Source: Alphaproteobacteria bacterium AO1-B (GTDB taxonomy: Bacteria; Pseudomonadota; Alphaproteobacteria; Rhizobiales; Stappiaceae). From it: 64,000 nucleotides of DNA. Shown piece after piece: positions 19,410 to 27,010 of the stretch (the stretch's first letter is position 1; every line of letters begins with the position of its first letter). The notes beneath the pieces are model-generated. The model saw only the letters and a list, made by a program, of their open reading frames with translations. It did not search any database and was not told where the DNA came from. Both the position numbers and the translations under genes were made by a program. The stretch is taken from positions 1,302,001 through 1,366,000 of the forward strand of contig MLAX01000001.1 in the NCBI GenBank assembly GCA_001890945.1, given 5' to 3'.

Positions 19410-20057
19410 ATGATTTCCCAACTCTCCGGTAGCGCCACTCAGCAGCTGCCACAGCAGCAGCAATCTACCAGCCAAGAGAAAGCGGCAGCTCGGACCGAAA
19501 TGGCTGAGTTCGGGCTGGATGTGAAAATCACAGCGTCGGAAGGTCCATTGACCTTGGCCGTTGGGGAGCATTCGGAGGAATACGGTAAGGCGTTTTGGGA
19601 AAAGGTAAAAGCTGAGTGGGCTTTTTTGCGCGAAGAGCAAGGCGGTGCACGAAAGAGGGAACGGGTTGCGATGGTTGAGGCGCTCCAGCCAGTTCCAGCA
19701 CGGGAGCTGACGGGGCAAGAAGCGGGCGCGGCCCGTGATCTGTTTGCGAACGCAGACCCGTTTCTGATCACAGAGACGGGACAGAGATCGTTTCGGGACG
19801 GAGATATCCAATACAACTTTTTCCCGGATGGCAAAGTGACCGTCCACGAAGCCGGTGTTCCTACCAGTGAAGAAGAAAAAAACAAGTGGCTGGAAGACGC
19901 CTTGAAGTCTCTGGCAAATCACGAGAAAGCCACCGGCGGTCTTTCCCTGGACGAATTGCGCGCCAACTATGAGGCCGCATCGCAGCGTCTCGATGAGATC
20001 GTGGACAGGGCTGCAGCCACCGGCACCTCCGGCCAGATCTACAACACGGTAGCGTGA
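19410..20057 (+). CDS. hypothetical protein, 215 residues
   Basis: Not recognised. It starts with a glutamine-rich low-complexity stretch (SATQQLPQQQQSTSQEKAA), followed by a charged, mostly helical protein. The middle has ITETGQRSFRDGDIQYNFF and DGKVTVHEAGVP, suggesting a small beta-hairpin region; the C-terminus is a helix with ELRANYEAASQRLDEIVDRA. No signal peptide or membrane segment. The opposite strand also has a long open frame here, but this frame gives the more protein-like sequence. It begins after an AT-rich gap, and next comes another hypothetical gene on the same strand. Confidence 0.6.
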   Translation: MISQLSGSATQQLPQQQQSTSQEKAAARTEMAEFGLDVKITASEGPLTLAVGEHSEEYGKAFWEKVKAEWAFLREEQGGARKRERVAMVEALQPVPARELTGQEAGAARDLFANADPFLITETGQRSFRDGDIQYNFFPDGKVTVHEAGVPTSEEEKNKWLEDALKSLANHEKATGGLSLDELRANYEAASQRLDEIVDRAAATGTSGQIYNTVA

Positions 20058-20196
20058 GTCTGAGCTTTGCCGCACGGCAGATAACATCTCAGCACGCCAG
20101 CGCGGCTCCCCTTTTTTGCCGACAAGCTGTACCTTGCGTAACCCTATCTTCAAGGTTGCTGGCAGATAGTGCGGTGCCAGATCGATGGGGGACACT

Positions 20197-21198
20197 ATGG
20201 CAAAACCGGGCTTGGGTGAATTTCTGGACGTCAAGATTTCGGACGGTCAGTTTTCAGAAGATGATGTCATTACGGTGCGCCGGTACATCTATGGCGACAT
20301 GCATGTCACGCTGGAAGAGGGCGCGGGCCTCTTCCGGCTGAACAATGCTGGTATCGCGATGCCGGAAACGTGGTTCGAGCTGTTTCCTGAGGCGATCGGC
20401 GATATCCTCGTCCATCAGGCAAACCCTCAAGGGTACGTTTCTGATGAAAATGCCCACTGGTTGATCGGTGAGATCACTGCGAATGGCCATGTCTGCAGCC
20501 GCACGGAGCTTGATGCTGTGCTGCATGTCCTGGAAAAGGCGCGCCAGGCCCCCCGGTTCTTGGAACAGTTCGCTCTGAAGATTGTGGCCGATTCCGTCAT
20601 TTCAGGACAGGGGGCAACCCGCTCTGGTGCAACCCTGACCCCAGGTGTGATCTTAGATGCAGAAGTGGAGATCCTTCGGCGCGTTCTTTATGCTGGAGCA
20701 GGCTGTGGGGGCATCGCCATATCCAAGGCGGAAGCTGAAATCCTGTTTGATCTGAATGATGCTACCAGTGAAGCCGATAATGCCCCGGCTTGGTCAGAGC
20801 TGTTTGCCAAGGCGGTCGCCAATTATCTGATGGCGCTGTCCGGTTTTGCGCCGCCGCCGCGAGAGGTTGCATTGGCGCGCGAAGACTGGATCAACAGTCC
20901 CGGCGGGTTTGATGGCGGCATTTCCGGGTTCTTCAAATCCATGTTCGGCGGCGGTGTCAGCGGCATCCGCGATGCCTACTCTGATCAGCCGGATCCGTTT
21001 GCTGCAAAAGGGGCTGCCATGGCAGCCGGGATTGCGGTGAACGAAGTGGTGACCGAGGATGAAGCGCAATGGCTTGTCGACCGGATTGGCCGGGACGGTG
21101 TTCTTCACGAGAACGAAAAGGCCTTGCTGCGCTTTATCCGGCAAGAGAGCCCGGATATTCACCCCGCGCTCAAGCCGTTGATGGAGAAAGCCATTTAA
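20197..21198 (+). CDS. hypothetical protein built from two copies of an alpha-helical unit
   Basis: A 333-residue cytoplasmic-type protein without signal peptide. Two copies of one unit are visible: copy 1 (about 10-120) and copy 2 (about 145-333). Matching landmarks are VITVRRYIY / VEILRRVLY, GLFRLNNA / ILFDLNDA, WFELFPEAIGDIL / WSELFAKAVANYL and YVSDENAHWLIGEI / VVTEDEAQWLVDRI. Copy 2 has an insertion rich in Gly, Phe and Pro (GFDGGISGFFKSMFGGGVSG). The D-x-N/D-G-like and E/D-rich turns give a distant EF-hand or TerB-like impression, but no family is claimed. ATG 20197 is preceded by GGGGGACACT; an in-frame ATG 12 bases upstream is possible. Confidence 0.72.
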   Translation: MAKPGLGEFLDVKISDGQFSEDDVITVRRYIYGDMHVTLEEGAGLFRLNNAGIAMPETWFELFPEAIGDILVHQANPQGYVSDENAHWLIGEITANGHVCSRTELDAVLHVLEKARQAPRFLEQFALKIVADSVISGQGATRSGATLTPGVILDAEVEILRRVLYAGAGCGGIAISKAEAEILFDLNDATSEADNAPAWSELFAKAVANYLMALSGFAPPPREVALAREDWINSPGGFDGGISGFFKSMFGGGVSGIRDAYSDQPDPFAAKGAAMAAGIAVNEVVTEDEAQWLVDRIGRDGVLHENEKALLRFIRQESPDIHPALKPLMEKAI

Positions 21199-21207
21199 AT
21201 CCGCGGC

Positions 21208-21807
21208 TTAGTCGACCCGCCAGGCTTCCGTTTCGATGATCACCTGGACGTTATCTCCAACGAAACCGTTCTCAACGGCATAGGTCATGCCGAAGGCGCT
21301 GCGCTTGACCACGCCTTGAGCGCTGATACCGAGCGTGAAACGGCCGTGTCCAAACGGATATTTGGCGGCCTTGTTGAGGGTAACATCCAGCGTCAGCGGC
21401 TGGGTTTTGCCTAGCAGGGTCAACTCACCCTCCACGACGCCAGATGTGTTATCAGCCGGTGTGCCGCCGTTAGCAGTGAAGGTCATCACCGGATGGTTGG
21501 CAACGTCCAGAAAATCCTGGTTCAGGACATGATTGTCACGGGCTTCGTTGAAGCTCTCAACGCTAGCCGTTTGAACGGTGACCTTCAGATCGCTCAGTTT
21601 CTGGGTGTCCATGTCATAGGTGAAGCTGCCCTCAAATTCCAGAAAGACACCGAGCGTGTCCGCATATCCCAGATGGTCCACCATGAACGCGATCGTGGTG
21701 TGTTCCGGATCAAGCTCATAGCGATGCGGCTCTGCTTGAGCGGATTGGACGAAGGGGACTACGGCAATACCTGCCAAAACCAGGCTTTTGCGGGCGAAAC
21801 GAACCAT
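21208..21807 (-). CDS. YceI-family periplasmic protein
   Basis: About 199 residues: signal peptide (MVRFARKSLVLAGIAVVPFV, cleavage after QSAQA), then a YceI lipocalin-like barrel with YELDPEHTTIAFMVDHLGYA, the ARDNHVLNQDFLDVANHPVM segment and LTLLGKTQPLTLDVTLN. YceI proteins bind long polyisoprenoid chains in the periplasm and are often linked to quinones, cytochrome b561 or stress. Start at 21807 is chosen for its GAGG site; an in-frame ATG at 21834 lies upstream. It converges with the hypothetical gene, with nine bases between stops. Confidence 0.92.
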   Translation of the reverse strand: MVRFARKSLVLAGIAVVPFVQSAQAEPHRYELDPEHTTIAFMVDHLGYADTLGVFLEFEGSFTYDMDTQKLSDLKVTVQTASVESFNEARDNHVLNQDFLDVANHPVMTFTANGGTPADNTSGVVEGELTLLGKTQPLTLDVTLNKAAKYPFGHGRFTLGISAQGVVKRSAFGMTYAVENGFVGDNVQVIIETEAWRVD

Positions 21808-22040
21808 CAGAATCCTCACATGCGTTGAGATCAAAAATGTCTGTGTCTGGTTTTCACAAGTAGCGTTTGCCGGTCCAGGTTCAACGGCAAGTGGCGATCA
21901 CTTGTGGGTTGTGTTTACCAAATTGCAGTCATGCAAAAATTTCCTGTTGCGCAAGGGGGCAAATCGGGTCATACACCGCTTGCCCAAATTCGCACGTGCC
22001 CGTGGTCGTTCATGGGATTTCGATGAAATCTCTTAAGGGG

Positions 22041-22400
22041 TAGCTGCCAAGAAACACCGCCAAGGGGCGGGGCAGTCAATCCGGACGGCTTAAAGCAACG
22101 ACGTAAGAGGGCCCTTTTGGTCTCTGCCGGGGTTTCCAACCTCCGGGGTAACAGAAGAGGCACTTGTTACATCCTTGCCCGACGTGCGGTTCGGTTTCTC
22201 CCGATCCAATCAACGGCATTCCCGACGCGGGAAAGCTTTGCGCATCCATACCACGGCGCTGCATGGCCCAACCGTCGCTGAAGATCCTTGTGCGCCCTCC
22301 GGTTCCATCCCGGGGGTGGCGCGCTTGCATCTTTGGCACCCTGCGACGTGAAACTGCAGCGCCTAACAGCGATTTTTAAAGGCGGCTGCAGCCAGACATT
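22041..22400 (+). ncRNA. structured leader of the ornithine decarboxylase gene, candidate speF-type RNA motif
   Basis: The 380 bases before the ornithine decarboxylase start have no convincing gene but much pairing potential: CTGCC...GGCAG enclosing CCGCC-aagg-GGCGG (22044-22075), TAACA...TGTTA (22148-22168), and, just before the ribosome site, CTGCAGCGCC...GGCGGCTGCAG (22354-22391). In alphaproteobacteria a conserved RNA structure called speF is known upstream of ornithine decarboxylase genes. That this leader is an instance is inferred from position and gene identity, not from a covariance match. Exact borders are uncertain. Confidence 0.55.
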
Positions 22401-22417
22401 GGAAAGGGGTAATCCCC

Positions 22418-23548
22418 ATGAGCGAACGTATCCGCGAATTCCTCCGCCGACGCGACGAGGATGGTCCATGCGTTGTTGTCGATCTTGACATCGTCCGTGA
22501 CAATTTCGAAGCCTTTGCCCGGTCCCTGCCGGACACGTCCGTTTATTATGCGGTGAAAGCCAACCCGGCGCCTGAAATCCTGAACCTCCTGGAAAGCCTC
22601 GGTTCTTCCTTCGACTGCGCCTCTGTCGGCGAAATCGAAATGGTTCTGGCAACCGGTGCCGATGCGTCCCGCATTTCCTATGGCAACACAATCAAGAAGG
22701 AGCGGGACATTGCGCGTGCCTTTGAATTCGGTGTCCGTCTCTTCGCCGTCGATTGCGTCGAAGAAGTCGAAAAAATCGCGCGGGTCGCGCCTGGATCTCG
22801 CGTCTTCTGCCGTGTCCTGTGTGACGGCGTTGGTGCCGAGTGGCCGCTCTCCCGCAAATTCGGCTGCGACCCTCAAATGGCGCCCGACGTCCTTGAGCAC
22901 GCCCACCGCCTCGGTCTCGAAGCCTATGGTGTCTCCTTCCACGTCGGCTCCCAGCAAGCCAACCTCCAAGCCTGGGATTTCGCTCTCGCCATGGCGGCAG
23001 GTGTCTTCCGGGAAATGGCGCTGCGCGGCATCGAACTGAAAATGGTCAACATGGGTGGGGGCTTCCCGACCCGTTATCTGAAAGACGTGCCGGGTGTGCC
23101 GCGGTACAGCGAAGCCATTTTCCAGGCTCTGTCCAAGCACTTCGGCAACCGTTTGCCGTCGACCATCATTGAGCCCGGCCGCGGGATGGTCGGCAATGCT
23201 GGTTTGATCGAAGCGGAAGTCGTTCTGATTTCCAGGAAATCCGAAACGGATGAAGTCCGCTGGGTTTATCTGGACATCGGCAAGTTCCACGGTCTGGCCG
23301 AAACAATGGACGAAGCCATACGGTATCCGATCAAGACCCCACGTGACGGCGATCGTACGGCGCCTTGTGTGCTGGCCGGTCCGACCTGCGACAGCGTCGA
23401 TGTTCTTTACGAAAAGACGCCTTATGAACTGCCGGTGAGCCTGTCGATTGGAGACAAGGTCCTGATCGAAGCCTGTGGTGCCTACACCACGACCTATTCC
23501 TCGGTTGGGTTCAACGGCTTCGCGCCGCTGGCCTCCTACGTCATCTGA
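22418..23548 (+). CDS. ornithine (lysine/ornithine) decarboxylase
   Basis: A 376-residue fold-III PLP enzyme converting ornithine to putrescine. The PLP lysine is K47 in YYAVKANP; other marks are SFDCASVGEI, VSFHVGSQQ, the phosphate loop NMGGGFPTRY, IEPGRGMVG and the C-terminal CVLAGPTCDSVDVL with the active-site cysteine and aspartate, then ACGAYTTTYSSVGFNGF. Length and sequence fit the short alphaproteobacterial group, some of which also accept lysine. A long structured leader precedes it. With the downstream homospermidine synthase it forms the route ornithine to putrescine to homospermidine. Starts at ATG 22418 after GGAAAGGGG. Confidence 0.94.
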   Translation: MSERIREFLRRRDEDGPCVVVDLDIVRDNFEAFARSLPDTSVYYAVKANPAPEILNLLESLGSSFDCASVGEIEMVLATGADASRISYGNTIKKERDIARAFEFGVRLFAVDCVEEVEKIARVAPGSRVFCRVLCDGVGAEWPLSRKFGCDPQMAPDVLEHAHRLGLEAYGVSFHVGSQQANLQAWDFALAMAAGVFREMALRGIELKMVNMGGGFPTRYLKDVPGVPRYSEAIFQALSKHFGNRLPSTIIEPGRGMVGNAGLIEAEVVLISRKSETDEVRWVYLDIGKFHGLAETMDEAIRYPIKTPRDGDRTAPCVLAGPTCDSVDVLYEKTPYELPVSLSIGDKVLIEACGAYTTTYSSVGFNGFAPLASYVI

Positions 23549-23557
23549 CGCAAAGCC

Positions 23558-24109
23558 ATGATCGATATTGTTGACGAGGTGCAGGCGCATGTCTGTGCCC
23601 GCGAGGCGTTGCTCGACCTGAGTTTCGGCCTCGACCGGCATTTGAAGACATCGGAACGCCTGAGAGAAGGCCGTCTTCCGGTGTTCGCCTTCACAGCGCT
23701 TGACGCTAGCGGGAAGGTTGTTGGCACTGTGCGCCTGTGGGCCGTTGCAGACCGCTGGGGGCACCAGTCTCTTCTGCTTGGGCCCCTTGCTGTGGACCCT
23801 GAGTGCCGCGGTCTGAAGGTCGGCGACCGGTTGATGCGGCATGCGCTCAACCAGGCGGCCCTTCATGGTCATGGGTCTGTCCTGCTCGTTGGGGATCTAC
23901 GCTACTACGGGCGCTTTGGCTTTGCCGCTGGTCTGCTGGAGGATGTAGCGCTGCCGGGACCGGTGGACTATCGCCGCTTTCTTGGGCTTGATATTGCACC
24001 TGGTCATTTGGCCGGATTGGAAGGAACACTGTGTGCAGCCGGTGTCCTTGATCCCATCGCGTCCTTTTCCGACGCCGACGATGGTCTTGTGCTTTCCAAG
24101 CTCGCATAA
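23558..24109 (+). CDS. GNAT-family N-acetyltransferase (YhbS-like)
   Basis: A 183-residue acetyltransferase of YhbS type. The acetyl-CoA motif is LGPLAVDPECRGLKVGDRLM (about 75-94) and the later GDLRYYGRFGFAAGLLEDV is the characteristic YhbS motif B. An N-terminal helix carries DLSFGLDRHLKTSERLREG, common in these proteins. It begins nine bases after the ornithine decarboxylase stop and is probably co-transcribed, which hints at acetylation of a polyamine or amino acid, but the substrate is not known. Confidence 0.88.
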   Translation: MIDIVDEVQAHVCAREALLDLSFGLDRHLKTSERLREGRLPVFAFTALDASGKVVGTVRLWAVADRWGHQSLLLGPLAVDPECRGLKVGDRLMRHALNQAALHGHGSVLLVGDLRYYGRFGFAAGLLEDVALPGPVDYRRFLGLDIAPGHLAGLEGTLCAAGVLDPIASFSDADDGLVLSKLA

Positions 24110-24130
24110 CTACACTCAGTTGAATTGAAA

Positions 24131-24164
24131 ATTTGCCCGGAGGTCTTGCGCTTCCGGGCAAAAA
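24131..24164. other. hairpin between the GNAT and homospermidine synthase genes
   Basis: Stem TTTGCCCGGA / TCCGGGCAAA around a loop of about ten bases, 22 bases after the GNAT stop. On the plus strand the stem is followed by AAAATTG rather than T residues, so it is not a classic terminator in that direction. It may partially separate the two polyamine transcripts or act as an mRNA-stabilising stem. Confidence 0.45.
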
Positions 24165-24282
24165 TTGTCATGCCTACAATAGGGCGCAATCAGTGCGCTT
24201 TTTGTGTGAGGGGAAACAAGAATTACCGGGCGCGAACATGCATTCGAAGCAGCGGACCGGACAATGAATGGAGCTTTGGAAT

Positions 24283-26301
24283 ATGACAGACGACCCGAAG
24301 GGCGACGCACCAAAAACCGCAGCAGCGAAACCGGCAACCCGCCGCAAACCGGCTGCAGCGAAAACGACCACCGGGAGTGCGTCCGGTTCGAGAACGTCCC
24401 GCACCAAAGCTTCTGCGAGTAAGACAACAGCCGCCGCGAAGCCGGCAGCTGCCTCTGCAGCACGCAAACCCGCGGCGTCCAAAGCTGCCTCTAAACCGGC
24501 TGCCACTAAAACAGCGGCGACAAGGGCGTCTGCCGCCAAGGCGGCAGCCACGGCAATCCCTGCTAAGTCAGCCGCTGCCAAGCCTGCGACAGCGAAGCCA
24601 GCTGCAGCGTCCAAAACCGCTGCACCGGCAAAGGCTTCTGCTGCAAAAACCGCAGCCGCCAAGCCGGCTGCTTCGAAGGCAGCTCCAAAGAAACCCCAAG
24701 CGACCAAGACAGCGACGACCAAACCAGCCGCTCAAAAGTCTGCGGTGGCTAAACCGGCCGCTGCAGCCAAAACCGCTTCAGCGGCCAAAGGGTCAGCCGC
24801 TAAAACGACACCTGCCAAAACACCTGTAAAGAAGCCTGTGACCCGCAAAGCGCCTGCGAAATCAGCCGCGAGCAAATCCTGGCCGATCCATGGCACGATC
24901 ACGGGTCCGCTTGTGATGATCGGTCTCGGGTCGATCGGCAAGGGGACACTGCCGCTGATCGAGCGTCACTTCAAATTCGACCAGTCCCGGTTCACCGTAA
25001 TTGACCCGGTCGATACCGATGCCAAACTGGTGACGGACAAGGGTTACAAGTTCCAGAAAGTGGGGCTAACCCCGGAAAATTACGAGGAAGTGCTGACGCC
25101 TTTGCTGAGCGAAGGCGAGGGACAGGGATTTGTAGTGAACCTGTCGGTCGACACGTCCTCCCTCGACCTCATGAAGTTCTGCCGCAACCTTGGTGTGCTC
25201 TACATCGATACAGTCGTCGAGCCCTGGCCCGGCTTTTACTTCGACGACACGGCGAAGGCCGCCGACCGGACGAACTACGCGCTTCGTGAAACGGTCCGCA
25301 AGGAAAAGAAGAAGAACCCCGGCGGAACCACGGCTGTGTCGTGCTGCGGTGCCAACCCCGGCATGGTGTCCTGGTTCGTCAAGCAGGCGCTCGTCGATAT
25401 TGCGACAGACACCGGTGTCAAGTTCGATGAACCGTCCAGCCAGAAGGACTGGGCGAAGCTGATGAAAAAGGTTGGCGTCAAGGGCATCCATATCGCAGAG
25501 CGCGATACCCAGCGCGCCAAAGAGCCCAAGCCGATGGACGAGTTCTGGAACACCTGGTCGGTGGAGGGTTTCCTGTCTGAAGGGTTCCAGCCGGCAGAAC
25601 TCGGCTGGGGAACACACGAAACCTGGAAGCCAAAAAACGCCAAGGAGCACAAAAAGGGCTGCCGGGCCGCGATCTACCTGGAACAGCCCGGAGCCAGTAC
25701 GCGGGTGCGCACCTGGTGCCCGACACCTGGCCCGCAATACGGCTTCCTTGTGACCCACAACGAGGCGATTTCGATCGCGGACTACTTCACGCTGGAGGGC
25801 GGCAAGAAGCTGAAATATCGCCCGACCTGCCACTACGCCTATCATCCGGCAAATGTTGCGGTTCTGTCGTTGCATGAGCTCTTCGGTTCGGCAGGCAAGA
25901 TCCAGGAAAAACTGCACGTCCTCGATGAAAGCGAAATTCAGGACGGCGCCGATGAGCTGGGTGTCCTTCTCTATGGGCACAAGAAGAACGCCTATTGGTA
26001 CGGTTCCCAATTGTCCGTTGAAGAAACCCGCAAGCTGGCGCCGTACCAGAACGCGACCGGTCTGCAGGTCACATCAGCGGTTCTCGCCGGTATGGTCTGG
26101 GCGCTGGAAAACCCGGAAGCCGGGATCGTTGAAACAGACGAGATGGATTACAAGCGCTGCTTGGAAATCCAGAAGCCATATCTGGGGCCAGTGAAAGGCT
26201 ACTACACCGACTGGACCCCGCTTGATGGCCGTCCGGGCTTTTACCCAGAAGACCTCGACACCAGCGACCCCTGGCAGTTCAAGAACATTCTTGTACGGTG
26301 A
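24283..26301 (+). CDS. hss: homospermidine synthase with long Ala/Lys/Pro-rich N-terminal tail
   Basis: A 672-residue protein. Residues about 200-672 are a complete homospermidine synthase (known enzymes about 475 residues), which condenses two putrescines to homospermidine with NAD. Marks are PLVMIGLGSIGKGTLPLIER (Rossmann NAD site), VNLSVDTSSLDLMKF, YIDTVVEPWPGFYF, TTAVSCCGANPGMVSWFVKQ, IHIAERDTQRA and LLYGHKKNAYWYGSQLS. The first 199 residues are almost only Ala, Lys, Pro, Thr and Ser with KPAA/AAAK repeats, like histone H1 or AlgP tails. They are in frame with no stop or internal start needed. ATG 24283 has GGAG nine bases upstream; ATG 24268 is an alternative. Downstream of ornithine decarboxylase. 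Confidence 0.93.
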   Translation: MTDDPKGDAPKTAAAKPATRRKPAAAKTTTGSASGSRTSRTKASASKTTAAAKPAAASAARKPAASKAASKPAATKTAATRASAAKAAATAIPAKSAAAKPATAKPAAASKTAAPAKASAAKTAAAKPAASKAAPKKPQATKTATTKPAAQKSAVAKPAAAAKTASAAKGSAAKTTPAKTPVKKPVTRKAPAKSAASKSWPIHGTITGPLVMIGLGSIGKGTLPLIERHFKFDQSRFTVIDPVDTDAKLVTDKGYKFQKVGLTPENYEEVLTPLLSEGEGQGFVVNLSVDTSSLDLMKFCRNLGVLYIDTVVEPWPGFYFDDTAKAADRTNYALRETVRKEKKKNPGGTTAVSCCGANPGMVSWFVKQALVDIATDTGVKFDEPSSQKDWAKLMKKVGVKGIHIAERDTQRAKEPKPMDEFWNTWSVEGFLSEGFQPAELGWGTHETWKPKNAKEHKKGCRAAIYLEQPGASTRVRTWCPTPGPQYGFLVTHNEAISIADYFTLEGGKKLKYRPTCHYAYHPANVAVLSLHELFGSAGKIQEKLHVLDESEIQDGADELGVLLYGHKKNAYWYGSQLSVEETRKLAPYQNATGLQVTSAVLAGMVWALENPEAGIVETDEMDYKRCLEIQKPYLGPVKGYYTDWTPLDGRPGFYPEDLDTSDPWQFKNILVR

Positions 26302-26338
26302 CAGACGGGCTCACAAAAAACGGACGGGCGGTGCTCCT

Positions 26339-27001
26339 TCAAAGCGCCGCCCACAATCCGATGCCACCGACCAGGATGAGGCTGAGGGCCCAGACCACAT
26401 CCAGATTGAACCAGCTCTGGGAGATGAATTTCAGCCCCATAATACGGTAGACCGCGTAAGCGACAGCGCCGCCCGAGAGGATCATTGCTGCGGTGTGAAG
26501 AACGGCGACGCCAAGGGCAATGCCGATGTTGAAACTCATGAGCTGAACAGGCGCACCGTAGTCGGGTCCTGGACCGCCCGGTCCGCAGAGACCCAGATAG
26601 ATCGGGACAAGCATCAGTCCCGCACCATGCGCCATGGCAACCAGAAACGACCAGAGCGCAAGGCGGGACGGTTTGACCCGGGACAAAAAGCGGGGGTGGC
26701 GCCGGTTGATCACGAGGTAGAGCCCGGCCGCGATCACGAGGCCCGAAGCGCCAATTCTGATTTCCCGTTGATACTCGACCAGCACAAACATCGCCGCAAA
26801 GGGCAAAAGAATGCCGAGCATGGCGAGCAGGTGGCCGAAGCCGAGTGCTGCGAGAGCACGGAGCAGGGCCGTCCGCTGGCCTTCGAACAGCGCTGCGGAG
26901 ACGGCAAGGGGCCAGCCCATACCGGGATTGATGCCGTGATAAATGCCTGAAGCCACAACGACGAGCCAAAGGCCCGCCGCCGAGGTCATGTAGTCTGACA
27001 A
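26339..27001 (-). CDS. integral membrane protein next to methanethiol oxidase, unknown
   Basis: A 220-residue membrane protein with about six hydrophobic helices. Conserved-looking polar residues within or next to helices include GIYHGINPGMGWPLAVS (about 19-35), FGHLLAMLGILLP, AMAHGAGLMLVP and VLHTAAMILSGG; the several histidines suggest metal handling. It resembles the general look of HupE/UreJ or NicO-type small metal transporters, but no firm family is claimed. It is nine bases downstream of the SBP56-family gene, on the same strand, and so is probably co-expressed. It could supply copper to that enzyme. The start is TTG at 27001, with AGGA seven bases upstream; ATG at 26989 is an alternative. 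Confidence 0.7.
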   Translation of the reverse strand: MSDYMTSAAGLWLVVVASGIYHGINPGMGWPLAVSAALFEGQRTALLRALAALGFGHLLAMLGILLPFAAMFVLVEYQREIRIGASGLVIAAGLYLVINRRHPRFLSRVKPSRLALWSFLVAMAHGAGLMLVPIYLGLCGPGGPGPDYGAPVQLMSFNIGIALGVAVLHTAAMILSGGAVAYAVYRIMGLKFISQSWFNLDVVWALSLILVGGIGLWAAL

Positions 27002-27010
27002 GCTCAGTTC

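Noticed and set aside
19371..20234. Minus-strand frame of about 287 codons opposite the Q-rich hypothetical gene
   Set aside because: The plus-strand frame gives a more protein-like sequence, with a start after an AT-rich upstream region. The minus frame has no such support.
22376..23872. Open frame of about 498 codons on the minus strand over ornithine decarboxylase
   Set aside because: Antisense to a clear PLP enzyme gene; its product has no recognisable motif.
24290..24870. Possibility that the Ala/Lys/Pro tract is a separate gene or a repeat array
   Set aside because: The frame is continuous with the synthase with no stop codon or ribosome site between them, and the repeats are irregular at DNA level.
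25066..26010. Minus-strand frame within homospermidine synthase
   Set aside because: Antisense to conserved enzyme core; no domain recognised.
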